The notes under the pieces: generated by a model
Seen by the model: the letters and a program-made list of their open reading frames with translations, nothing else
What the model was told of the DNA's origin: nothing
Databases searched by the model: none
Program-made: the position numbers and the translations under genes
Shown here: positions 1-6,600 of the stretch, one piece after another
Layout of the letters: every line of letters begins with the position of its first letter
Position numbering within the stretch: position 1 is the first letter of the stretch
Assembly (NCBI GenBank): GCA_902496345.1
Contig: CABVAP010000098.1
Location: forward strand, 1 to 8,476
Origin: an uncultured Eubacteriales bacterium
Lineage (GTDB): Bacteria; Bacillota; Clostridia; Lachnospirales; CAG-274
Reading direction: 5' to 3'
DNA: 8,476 nucleotides

Positions 1-29
1 CAAGAGTGTTTTTGCTTTTTTATTTTTCT
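1..29 (+). terminator. Right arm and T-tract of a terminator whose left arm lies outside the window
   Basis: The first bases read CAAGAGTGTTTTTGC and run straight into a T-rich tail (TTTTTTATTTTT). This is how the descending arm of an intrinsic terminator looks. The matching ascending arm (GCAAAAACACTCTTG or similar) would lie just before position 1, so the hairpin cannot be verified here. If right, an upstream + strand transcription unit ends at the window edge. Confidence 0.4.
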
Positions 30-193
30 AATTTTAAAAAATGGGTAAACTCAAATAAATTTTATTTTGTGACTAAATTTTTGTATAGGTTTACAATAGA
101 TAAGTTGTATTTAGAATATTTTGTTATAAGATAAACTCAAAAAAATATTATAAGTAAAAAATCAAAAAATACCATAAAAACCGATAGAAACAC

Positions 194-222
194 TTTCAAA
201 TTTTAACATTTTGTGGTACAAT
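194..222 (+). promoter_or_regulatory. Candidate sigma-A promoter of the small gene
   Basis: A TACAAT -10 element at 217-222 is preceded by TGG (214-216), giving an extended -10 (TGn). A weak -35, TTTCAA, sits at 194-199 with a 17-base spacer. Transcription would start near 229, leaving a leader of about 40 bases before the ATG at 270. AT-rich DNA produces such matches by chance, so confidence rests on the position and the TGn element. Confidence 0.5.
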
Positions 223-269
223 GATAACCTAATTTTATCAAACACAAAATAAATAAAGGGGTTGAAAAT

Positions 270-440
270 ATGCACGAAGATGAAAATATACTAACAGATG
301 TACAATTCAAATATAAATTACGTTGTAAATTAACAGATTTACAACACAAACTTGAATTACTCGAAAATAAAGAGTATGACAAGTTAAAACTTGAATTGCT
401 CAAACAAATCGATGATATTCAAAGTAGTCTACAGGATTAA
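270..440 (+). CDS. Small charged helical protein of unknown function (56 aa)
   Basis: The frame runs from ATG at 270 to TAA at 438-440 and encodes 56 residues (MHEDENILTDVQ... to ...QSSLQD). A good Shine-Dalgarno site, AAAGGGG at 255-261, lies 8 bases upstream. A plausible promoter precedes it and a hairpin terminator follows at 483-517, so it looks like a real single-gene unit. The protein is rich in Leu, Lys, Asp and Glu. From about residue 15 to the end it should be one or two amphipathic helices, suggesting a small coiled-coil or dimeric protein. It has one cysteine (residue 19), no signal peptide and no membrane segment. I do not recognise a family. An IS3-like terminal sequence lies just downstream, so accessory origin is possible. 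Confidence 0.6.
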   Translation: MHEDENILTDVQFKYKLRCKLTDLQHKLELLENKEYDKLKLELLKQIDDIQSSLQD

Positions 441-457
441 CGAAATAAAAAACTTAA

Positions 458-480
458 TGTACCCTCAAAAAGTTAGACTT
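458..480. repeat. Solitary IS3-family-like terminal inverted repeat
   Basis: The stretch starts TGTACCCTC and continues AAAAAGTTAGAC. It resembles terminal inverted repeats of IS3-family elements, which typically begin with TG and carry a CCCCAAAAAGTTxGAC-like core (comparison from memory). In this orientation an element would extend to the right, but no transposase frame follows and I found no inverted partner in the window. It is best read as an IS remnant or a chance resemblance. Confidence 0.3.
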
Positions 481-482
481 GT

Positions 483-520
483 AATAGCGTAGTAGTTTAA
501 ATAGCCACTACGCTATTTTT
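483..520 (+). terminator. Intrinsic terminator after the 56-aa gene
   Basis: AATAGCGTAGT (483-493) pairs perfectly with ACTACGCTATT (507-517), an 11-bp stem with a 13-base loop. Five T residues (516-520) lie at the end of the right arm. On the opposite strand the stem is not followed by a T-tract, so it should act mainly on + strand transcripts. It lies about 40 bases after the stop codon of the small gene. Confidence 0.75.
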
Positions 521-542
521 ATGCAATCAAAAAAATTTTCCA

Positions 543-746
543 TTACAAAATTATATAAAGTTTTTTAATTATCATTCTATCATTACTGCCTATCTCATAA
601 TATTTAAATCCAATAGTATCTATATTTATTTTCTAATGAGGAACAATTTTATTAAACCGTCTGTTAATTCTATTTGGTGTAATTTTTGATTGATTATGTA
701 GCACATCATTGACAAACATACAAAATTTTATTTTGTAACCAAATTC
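543..746 (-). pseudogene. Possible decayed reading frame, minus strand
   Basis: Read on the minus strand from 746 to 633, a 37-codon open stretch has a protein-like composition, including ITPNRINRRFNKIVPH. After one TAG (633-635) the same frame continues for 29 codons (KINIDTIGFKYYEIGSNDRM...) to TAA at 543-545. A further stop lies just upstream (747-749) and no start or ribosome site is evident. The R-I-N-R-R-F-x-K-I segment faintly recalls C-terminal parts of tyrosine recombinases, but this is only an impression. It may simply be AT-rich non-coding DNA. The rest of the 441-885 gap holds the terminator, the IS-like end and the operon promoters. Confidence 0.18.
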
Positions 747-777
747 TTAAAAATTGCTTTATTCAAATTAACATTTA

Positions 778-786
778 TGTTATAAT
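778..786 (+). promoter_or_regulatory. Upstream extended -10 promoter candidate (P1) of the four-gene operon
   Basis: TGT followed by a perfect TATAAT (781-786) forms an extended -10 element. No good -35 lies at 16-18 bases; TTGCTT at 754-759 would give a 21-base spacer. An extended -10 can work with a weak -35. A start near 793 would give a leader of about 93 bases before the ATG at 886. Confidence 0.5.
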
Positions 787-836
787 AGAGGTAATATTAA
801 TTAGCACGCTATAAAATTCAGTATTTCTGTAATATT

Positions 837-845
837 TGTTATAAT
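837..845 (+). promoter_or_regulatory. Downstream extended -10 promoter candidate (P2) of the four-gene operon
   Basis: A second TGT plus TATAAT occurs 59 bases after the first, with TATAAT at 840-845. The -35 region (about 817-823) is poor. A start near 852 would leave a 34-base leader containing the AGGAGG at 872-877. Either or both candidates could drive the operon; sequence alone cannot choose. Confidence 0.45.
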
Positions 846-885
846 TCCGAAAGATAAATAAGAAAAGATTTAGGAGGAACCTTTT

Positions 886-2775
886 ATGGAAAATAATAAA
901 AATTATGTAAAAGTTATAATAGATAGCACATTATATACTCTTGTAGGTATTGAAAGTGAATCATATATTCAATCCGTTGCCGATTATATAAATAACAAAA
1001 TAAATGAACTTAATAAGGGTAAAAATAGTCAAATTAACTTAAATAAATCATCTCTCCTTGTTACATTAAATATAGCAGACGATTATTTCAAGGAAAGAGA
1101 AAGATGTCAAAAACTTGAAGCTGAAAAAGAGAAAAACGAAAACACTTTTCAGCTTAATAAAGAGCATATAATAAAAAAAGACAAAGAGATTGACCAGTTA
1201 AAGGAAGAATGTCAGTCTTTAGAAATAAAATCAACTTCTTTAAATTCAAAGCTTGAGGATATGAAACAAAAATACTCAAAAATTCAAAGTGACTTTGATA
1301 AAACAAAAGTAAAATTAGAAAATGCTGAATCTGAAAATTTAAAAATAAAAGAAGAATTTGAAAAATATAAAAATGAAAATTCCGAAAAGTTTAGTGAATA
1401 TGAAAAAATCAAAGTAGAACTTGAAGAAACTAAAGAAAAATTCAAAAATTCTGAATTAGAACTTTTAGAAAGTAAAAAGGAATTAGATGTTACAAACTCA
1501 ACATTAGGTGAAACAGCAAGCAAACTAGAAAATTTCCAAAATGAGCTTGACCAGACTAAAGAAAAGCTTACTAAAGCACAAAATGAAGTTAATAATTTAA
1601 GAGCTAATAAGTCCAATTCTGACTCTAAAATTGATAATTTACAAAATCAGCTTGATAACACTAGAAATAATTTAAATACTTCTAAAACTGAACTTGCTCA
1701 AGTTCGTGAAAAATATGATTCTTCTCAAGCTGAGCTTAACCAAACCAAAGAGAAACTTACTAAAGCACAAAATGAAGTTAATAATTTAAGAGCTAATAAA
1801 TCCAATTCTGACTCTAAAATTGATAATTTACAAAATCAGCTTGATAACACTAGAAATAATTTAAATACTTCTAAAACTGAACTTGCTCAAGTTCGTGAAA
1901 AATATGATTCTTCTCAAGCTGAGCTTAACCAGACCAAAGAGAAACTTACTAAAGTTCAAAATGAAGTTAATAATTTAAGAGCTAATAAGTCCAATTCTGA
2001 TTCTAAACTTGATAATTTACAAAATCAGCTTGATAACACTAGAAACAATTTAAATACTTCTAAAACTGAACTTGCCCAAGTTCGTGAAAAATATGATTCT
2101 TCTCAAGCTGAGCTTAACCAGACTAAAGAAAAACTTACAAAGGCTCAAAATGAAATTAATAACCTCAGAGCTAACAAGTCTAATTCCGACTCTAAACTTG
2201 ATAGCCTTTTGAATCAACTTGATAATGCTAAAAATAGTCTAGATACCTCTAAAGCTGAACTCAATCAAGTTCGTGAAAAATATGATTCTTCTCAGGCCGA
2301 ACTTGCTCAGACTAAAGAAAAACTTACTAAAGTTCAAAACGAGGTTAATAACCTTAAAGCTAACAAGTCTAATTCTGACTCTAAACTAGACAATTTACAA
2401 AATCAGCTTGAAAACACAAGAAACAGTTTAAATACTTCTAAAGCTGAACTCAGCCAAATTCGTGAAAAATATGATTCTTCACAGAATGAACTTTCAAAAC
2501 TTAAACAAGAACTTGAAAATTCACAAAGCGATTTTGAAAATTCCAATACAGAATATGAAAGTTTAAAAAATGAATTTGATGAAATAAAAAATAGTTTTAG
2601 CTCATCACAGCAAGAACTTTCAGATATACGTGAAAAATACACATTATCACAATCAGAGTTAAACCAATTAAGAATGAAATTAAAAAATACTGAAGATGAG
2701 CTTTCAGAAACAAAAGTAAAACTTGAAAATTCACAAAATGAGTTAGCTGATTTTATAAATACTTTTGATAACTAA
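886..2775 (+). CDS. zapA: ZapA-domain protein with very long repeat-built coiled coil
   Basis: Residues about 5-75 look like a ZapA domain: VKVIIDSTLYTLVG, then ESESYIQSVADYINNKINEL, then SSLLVTLNIADDYFKERE. ZapA is a cytoplasmic protein that binds FtsZ, cross-links protofilaments and stabilises the Z-ring; usual members have roughly 85-150 residues. Here about 550 residues of heptad-patterned helix follow, to 629 in total. The protein has no proline, no tryptophan and only three glycines, as expected for a continuous coiled coil. Residues 220-534 are five tandem 63-residue repeats (nine heptads each), followed by a degenerate 56-residue copy. The start is secure: AGGAGG at 872-877, 8 bases before ATG. 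It is first in the operon, 19 bases before the probable U32 start. A zapA-like gene beside a U32 gene is, as I recall, common in Clostridia. The domain call is fairly firm; the role of the extension is unknown. Confidence 0.85.
   Translation: MENNKNYVKVIIDSTLYTLVGIESESYIQSVADYINNKINELNKGKNSQINLNKSSLLVTLNIADDYFKERERCQKLEAEKEKNENTFQLNKEHIIKKDKEIDQLKEECQSLEIKSTSLNSKLEDMKQKYSKIQSDFDKTKVKLENAESENLKIKEEFEKYKNENSEKFSEYEKIKVELEETKEKFKNSELELLESKKELDVTNSTLGETASKLENFQNELDQTKEKLTKAQNEVNNLRANKSNSDSKIDNLQNQLDNTRNNLNTSKTELAQVREKYDSSQAELNQTKEKLTKAQNEVNNLRANKSNSDSKIDNLQNQLDNTRNNLNTSKTELAQVREKYDSSQAELNQTKEKLTKVQNEVNNLRANKSNSDSKLDNLQNQLDNTRNNLNTSKTELAQVREKYDSSQAELNQTKEKLTKAQNEINNLRANKSNSDSKLDSLLNQLDNAKNSLDTSKAELNQVREKYDSSQAELAQTKEKLTKVQNEVNNLKANKSNSDSKLDNLQNQLENTRNSLNTSKAELSQIREKYDSSQNELSKLKQELENSQSDFENSNTEYESLKNEFDEIKNSFSSSQQELSDIREKYTLSQSELNQLRMKLKNTEDELSETKVKLENSQNELADFINTFDN
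1543..2487 (+). repeat. Five tandem 189-bp repeats inside the zapA-like gene
   Basis: Units start at 1543, 1732, 1921, 2110 and 2299, exactly 189 bp apart. Each encodes 63 residues, opening with EL(N/D/A)QTKEKLTK and closing with REKYDSSQ plus a short residue. Units 1 and 2 differ at only about six bases, all within the first third; the remaining part is identical. Unit 3 is close to both. Units 4 and 5 differ more, including at silent sites, so units 1-3 are the more recent expansions. A sixth degenerate copy (2488-2655) is 56 residues long, one heptad short. The period is a multiple of seven residues, so each duplication preserves the coiled-coil register. Copy number could vary between strains or be collapsed in short-read assemblies. 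Confidence 0.97.
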
Positions 2776-2783
2776 AAAAGAAC

Positions 2784-2790
2784 GGGTGAT
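2784..2790 (+). promoter_or_regulatory. Ribosome binding site that decides the U32 gene start (TTG 2795)
   Basis: GGGTGAT matches the 3' part of the AGGAGGTGAT anti-16S complement and sits just before TTG at 2795. The longer frame opening at TTG 2765 overlaps the end of the zapA-like gene and would place this site inside the coding sequence. The site therefore favours 2795. Confidence 0.65.
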
Positions 2791-2794
2791 ATTT

Positions 2795-5200
2795 TTGAAC
2801 AAAAAAAATTGTACAGAATTACTTTCCCCTGTTGGTACAAGAGAAAGTCTATATTCTGCTGTAAATAATGGGTGTGATGCAATTTATCTTGGTGGAAAAA
2901 AATTTAATGCAAGAAAATATGCTTCAAATTTTTCTGATGAAGAATTAATTGAAATAATCGATTTTTGTCACATAAGAGGTGTTAAAGTCCTTATAACTTT
3001 AAACATACTATATAAAGATTGTGAGATAAATGACGTCTTAAAATTCGTTTCAAAAATGTATTCTGCTGGTGTAGATGCGTTTATTGTACAAGATTTAGGA
3101 ATTTTTAGCATATTGAAAAAAAGTTTTCCTGAGATAAGGCTTCACGCAAGTACACAAATGACAGCACACAATATACATACCGTTAAATTTTTAGAAAAAT
3201 TAGGCTATGCTAGGGTTGTTTTGAGTAGAGAATTATCGATGAATGAAATCGAAAATATCTGTAACAATACGTCTTCTGAAATAGAGGTTTTTGTTCACGG
3301 AGCGTTGTGTGTAAGTTATTCTGGGCGTTGCTTAATGAGTAGCTTAATAGGTGAGCGAAGTGGAAATCGTGGACAATGTGCCCAGCCTTGCCGTTTAAAA
3401 TATGCTTTTTACAAAAATGGCAAAAAAATTACTGAAAACTATTTATTAAGTCCAAGGGATATTATGTCGCTTGATTTTATAGATAACCTTGTAAATTCTG
3501 GTGTAAAATCATTTAAGATAGAAGGTAGAATGAAAAGTCCAGAATATGTTGCTCAAGTAACAAAAACTTACCGAAAATATATAGACTTATCTGTAAAAAA
3601 TAGCTTTTCATCTCCACTAAATGAAGACATAGAAAAATTAACACAGATATTCAATCGTGGTGGAAATTTTTCAACTGGCTATTTAAGAGATTGGGCAGGT
3701 ACAAAAATGATAAGCCCTTCCCCAAAGAGTAGTGGCATAAAAATAGGCATTGTAGAAAGTTATAATAAATCAACAGGGCGTGCGATAATTTCATTATCTA
3801 AACCAGTAACAGCCGGAGATGGTATTGAAATATGGACCAATAAAGCCCCACACGTTGGAACAGGAATTTCAAAATCTGCATATACAGGAGAAAAAATTTC
3901 TGTAAATATAAAAGGTAATATTTCAAAAGGCAACTTGGTTTATAAATCTTTTGATAAACTGTTAAATGATGAATTAAAAAAAGAATACCAAAAAGACACA
4001 AGAAAACGAGAAATTTTTGCTTATGTCTGTGCAAAAACAAATTCAAATTTAAAAATAAAATTGGTCTGTCCTGAGAATACTGATATATATGCTGAACTTA
4101 CAGGACCGATTATTCAAAAAGCAGAAAAAAATCCAATAAGCAAAGAAGATTTAGTTAAACGCCTTTCAAAAACAGGCGAAACACCTTTTATTTTGAGTTT
4201 TAAAGAGGTTGTTTGCGATGATGATATATATTTACCAATAGGTGAAATAAATGCGTTTAAACGTGAAGCAATAGCTTTATTTACCGAAAAGATAGTATCA
4301 AATTATAAACGAGATTCAATTGATGTTTTGTATAAACCTAAAGATAAAAAATATAGTGCCGAAAAATTTATAACTGTTCATTTATCAACAAAAGAGCAAT
4401 TTTTGACTGCAATAAATCATAAAATAAAGCGAATTTATTTTGAACTAAATAACACGCTTTTAGATAACCTTGAAAATTACATTGACCTTGCTCATAAAAA
4501 CAATATTGAGTTTTTTATTTGTATGCCAAGAATATATCGTGAGCCATTTTTCAAAAAATTTGAGCAATTATTTAAAAGATTTGAAGAAAGTTCTGCTGAC
4601 GGTTATTTACTTAGAAATTTCCAAGAATTAAATACAAATAAAAAAATTGTTGCTGATTACACATTTAATATATTTAATAGTGCAAGTGCAACATTTATGG
4701 AAAATTTGTTTGACACTATAACGTTATCACCAGAGCTTACTATAAATGAACTCAAAAATATAGTTGATGAAAATTCAGAAATATTTACTTATGGAAGATT
4801 GACATTGATGACAACCCACCAATGCCCTGTCGGCTTGTATGATGCAAAAAAAGAAACAGGAATGTTTTGTAAATTAAAAGATAACGAAGGCAATTATTTT
4901 ATAAAGGACAGAATGGGTGTAGATTTCCCAGTTCAAAGGGATTGTTTAACCTGTACATCTTTTATTTTAAATAGCGTACCTGTGTGCATTTTAAGTAAAT
5001 TTGATGAATTAAATAAAATAAATCCAAAATATTTAAGAATTACATTGACAGACGAAAACAAATCAGAAACCGATGATATATTATATTCACATATAAAACT
5101 TTTAAGTGACAATACAGAAGATAAAAGGGTTAAGGCTACTATTGAAAATATAAGAGAAAAAGGCTTTACTACAGGTCATTTATTCAAAGGAATTTTATAA
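2795..5200 (+). CDS. U32-family protein with DUF3656 (RlhA/TrhP-like RNA hydroxylation enzyme)
   Basis: From TTG 2795 the product has 801 residues; an in-frame TTG at 2765 would add ten. The N-terminal part (about 5-280) is the U32 barrel: ELLSPVGTRESLYSAV, CDAIYLGGKKFNAR, then the U32 signature EVFVHGALCVSYSGRCLMSS. Cysteines 172, 179, 195 and 199 (C-x6-C-x15-C-x3-C) are the likely iron-sulfur ligands. SPRDIMSLDFIDNL and KIEGRMKSPEYVAQV follow. The middle (about 375-500) fits DUF3656, and the C-terminal third carries HQCPVG and DCLTC. Once annotated as collagenase-like peptidases, characterised relatives hydroxylate RNA using prephenate: RlhA acts on 23S rRNA C2501 and TrhP on tRNA U34. The DUF3656 architecture and length resemble RlhA more than the shorter TrhP. 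The substrate here is inferred. Peptidase activity is the older alternative and seems less likely. It lies 28 bases before the SEDS gene. Confidence 0.88.
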   Translation: MNKKNCTELLSPVGTRESLYSAVNNGCDAIYLGGKKFNARKYASNFSDEELIEIIDFCHIRGVKVLITLNILYKDCEINDVLKFVSKMYSAGVDAFIVQDLGIFSILKKSFPEIRLHASTQMTAHNIHTVKFLEKLGYARVVLSRELSMNEIENICNNTSSEIEVFVHGALCVSYSGRCLMSSLIGERSGNRGQCAQPCRLKYAFYKNGKKITENYLLSPRDIMSLDFIDNLVNSGVKSFKIEGRMKSPEYVAQVTKTYRKYIDLSVKNSFSSPLNEDIEKLTQIFNRGGNFSTGYLRDWAGTKMISPSPKSSGIKIGIVESYNKSTGRAIISLSKPVTAGDGIEIWTNKAPHVGTGISKSAYTGEKISVNIKGNISKGNLVYKSFDKLLNDELKKEYQKDTRKREIFAYVCAKTNSNLKIKLVCPENTDIYAELTGPIIQKAEKNPISKEDLVKRLSKTGETPFILSFKEVVCDDDIYLPIGEINAFKREAIALFTEKIVSNYKRDSIDVLYKPKDKKYSAEKFITVHLSTKEQFLTAINHKIKRIYFELNNTLLDNLENYIDLAHKNNIEFFICMPRIYREPFFKKFEQLFKRFEESSADGYLLRNFQELNTNKKIVADYTFNIFNSASATFMENLFDTITLSPELTINELKNIVDENSEIFTYGRLTLMTTHQCPVGLYDAKKETGMFCKLKDNEGNYFIKDRMGVDFPVQRDCLTCTSFILNSVPVCILSKFDELNKINPKYLRITLTDENKSETDDILYSHIKLLSDNTEDKRVKATIENIREKGFTTGHLFKGIL

Positions 5201-5228
5201 ATTATCTCTTATTACGGAGTGAATAATT

Positions 5229-6557
5229 ATGTATGAACTTTTAATAATTTTAAGTAAATATCTTTTTTTGTTTTATATAATTTTCTTTTTATGGCAAAGC
5301 TTAAAAATGATTTTAACAAGCCACGAAATTTTCAATAGTAATATAAATAATTGTGTATTTAGACAATATCTCGCCCTTATTCTCTTTCACTCAACGGCTT
5401 TTCTGATATTATCGTTTAACCCAGAGAGCCACGCCTTTGAGCCAAATGCGTTATTAATATGCTTTTTAGGGATAGTGCTTTTTACAGTAGCACATATTAT
5501 GTTAAGAATAACTTACCCAAATTCAAGTAAATTAATTTGGAATAGTATTTTTTTTATATGTGATATAGGGCTTGTTATGTTACAAAGATTAAATCCAGAG
5601 CTTGCCCAAAAACAACTTATATGGCTGTTAGCTGGATTTATAATAACTTTTGTAATGCCCTTTGTACTTGACTTTATAAAAGACCTTTCAAAACTAAAAT
5701 ATTTATATTTAGGTGTTACAATATTGCTTTTGCTTATGACATTCTTTTTCGGAAATACAGAGGGTGGTGCGAAAAACTGGCTTACTATAAAATCAATAAC
5801 TTTTCAACCCTCTGAACCTATAAAGCTATTATTTGTTTTATACCTTGTTGCAGAGCTTGCAAAGCCGAAAGTATCTTTCGTCAACTTAATTATAGGGACT
5901 GTGATAAGTGCCTTTGTAATTTTAGTTTTGGTTTTTCAAAAAGATTTAGGTAGTGCGTTGATTTTCTTTGTAACATATATGGTAATAATGTATATAACAA
6001 CCTCAAGTAATCTAATATTAGTGTTAGGAACGGTGATGGCGTCTATTGCCTCCTTTGTAGCCTATAACCTGTTTAGCCATATCAGAACAAGAGTTGCATC
6101 GTGGCTAAATCCTTGGGCAGACATAGCAGACGGTGGCTATCAAATAACTCAATCGTTGTTTGCATTAACGACCTATGGATTTTGGGGTTCAGGGCTTAAT
6201 CGTGGTATGCCGTCATCAATACCGGTTGTTGAAAGAGATTTTATTTTTTCGGCGATATGTGAGGAATTTGGTGTCATTTTTGTTATATGTATAATTTTAA
6301 TGTTTTTAACAATCTTTTATTCAGCGATAAAGATAGCATTGACATCAAGAAATAGATATATGAGTGTACTTGTGTCTGCCCTAACCTGTCTTTTATGTTT
6401 CCAAACATTTTTAATAATAGGTGGCGTAATAAAATTGATTCCTATGACTGGTGTAACGCTTCCTTTTATCAGCTATGGTGGTACTTCTATGATTATGAGT
6501 TTTATAATAATCGGAATGATACAGCGAGTTTCATCTTTAAACGCTGTAAATAGCTAA
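5229..6557 (+). CDS. SEDS-family peptidoglycan glycosyltransferase (FtsW/RodA/SpoVE)
   Basis: This 442-residue polytopic membrane protein has about ten or more hydrophobic segments, the first at residues 5-25. SEDS proteins polymerise lipid II into glycan strands and work as a complex with a class B PBP. Family motifs are present: QPSEP (193-197), KDLGSAL (238-244), NPWAD (294-298) with GGYQITQSLFAL (302-313), VVERDFIFSAICEEFG (333-348) and LPFISYGGTS (411-420). Asp337 in RDFIFS is at the position proposed as catalytic in RodA/FtsW. An early segment, RLNPELAQKQLIWLLAG, resembles RodA of the actinobacterial RodA-PbpA type. The start is ATG with GGAGTGA at 5216-5222. The partner PBP gene begins 43 bases after the stop. 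Whether it serves division or elongation cannot be decided from sequence; the ZapA-like gene in the same operon hints at division. Confidence 0.93.
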   Translation: MYELLIILSKYLFLFYIIFFLWQSLKMILTSHEIFNSNINNCVFRQYLALILFHSTAFLILSFNPESHAFEPNALLICFLGIVLFTVAHIMLRITYPNSSKLIWNSIFFICDIGLVMLQRLNPELAQKQLIWLLAGFIITFVMPFVLDFIKDLSKLKYLYLGVTILLLLMTFFFGNTEGGAKNWLTIKSITFQPSEPIKLLFVLYLVAELAKPKVSFVNLIIGTVISAFVILVLVFQKDLGSALIFFVTYMVIMYITTSSNLILVLGTVMASIASFVAYNLFSHIRTRVASWLNPWADIADGGYQITQSLFALTTYGFWGSGLNRGMPSSIPVVERDFIFSAICEEFGVIFVICIILMFLTIFYSAIKIALTSRNRYMSVLVSALTCLLCFQTFLIIGGVIKLIPMTGVTLPFISYGGTSMIMSFIIIGMIQRVSSLNAVNS

Positions 6558-6588
6558 ATTTTTGGATAGGTATTTTAAATATATAGTT

Positions 6589-6594
6589 GGTGAT
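6589..6594 (+). promoter_or_regulatory. Ribosome binding site that decides the PBP start (ATG 6601)
   Basis: GGTGAT lies 6 bases before ATG 6601. The frame also opens at TTG 6562, only 4 bases after the SEDS stop, but no Shine-Dalgarno sequence precedes that codon. ATG 6601 also gives the expected short basic segment (MKKMMKR) directly before the membrane helix. Confidence 0.7.
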
Positions 6595-6600
6595 TATGTA

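Noticed and set aside
203..403. Minus-strand 66-codon frame over the small gene
   Set aside because: It is antisense to the better-supported + strand gene at 270-440 and has a low-complexity Ser/Phe/Leu composition.
709..737. TTGACA at 709-714 as the operon promoter
   Set aside because: No acceptable -10 lies 16-18 bases downstream, and it is far from the gene; the extended -10 elements are better.
793..885. Riboswitch or structured leader before the operon
   Set aside because: The 93-base leader is AT-rich with no recognisable conserved motif or stable stem.
1543..2487. CRISPR-like or minisatellite array
   Set aside because: The periodicity is 189 bp, in frame and continuously coding with no spacers; it is a protein repeat.
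1284..2642. Minus-strand open frames inside the zapA-like gene (1284-1616, 2403-2642)
   Set aside because: They are Ser/Phe/Leu-rich mirror frames of the Lys/Glu/Asn-rich coiled coil and have no ribosome site or family likeness.
2765..2794. Longer N-terminus of the U32 protein from TTG 2765
   Set aside because: It overlaps the preceding gene, lacks a ribosome site and adds ten residues before the usual family start; the GGGTGAT site points to TTG 2795.
5200..5234. AATTAT/ATAATT inverted repeat around the SEDS ribosome site as a regulatory hairpin
   Set aside because: Only six A-T pairs with a long loop; this is expected by chance in such AT-rich DNA.
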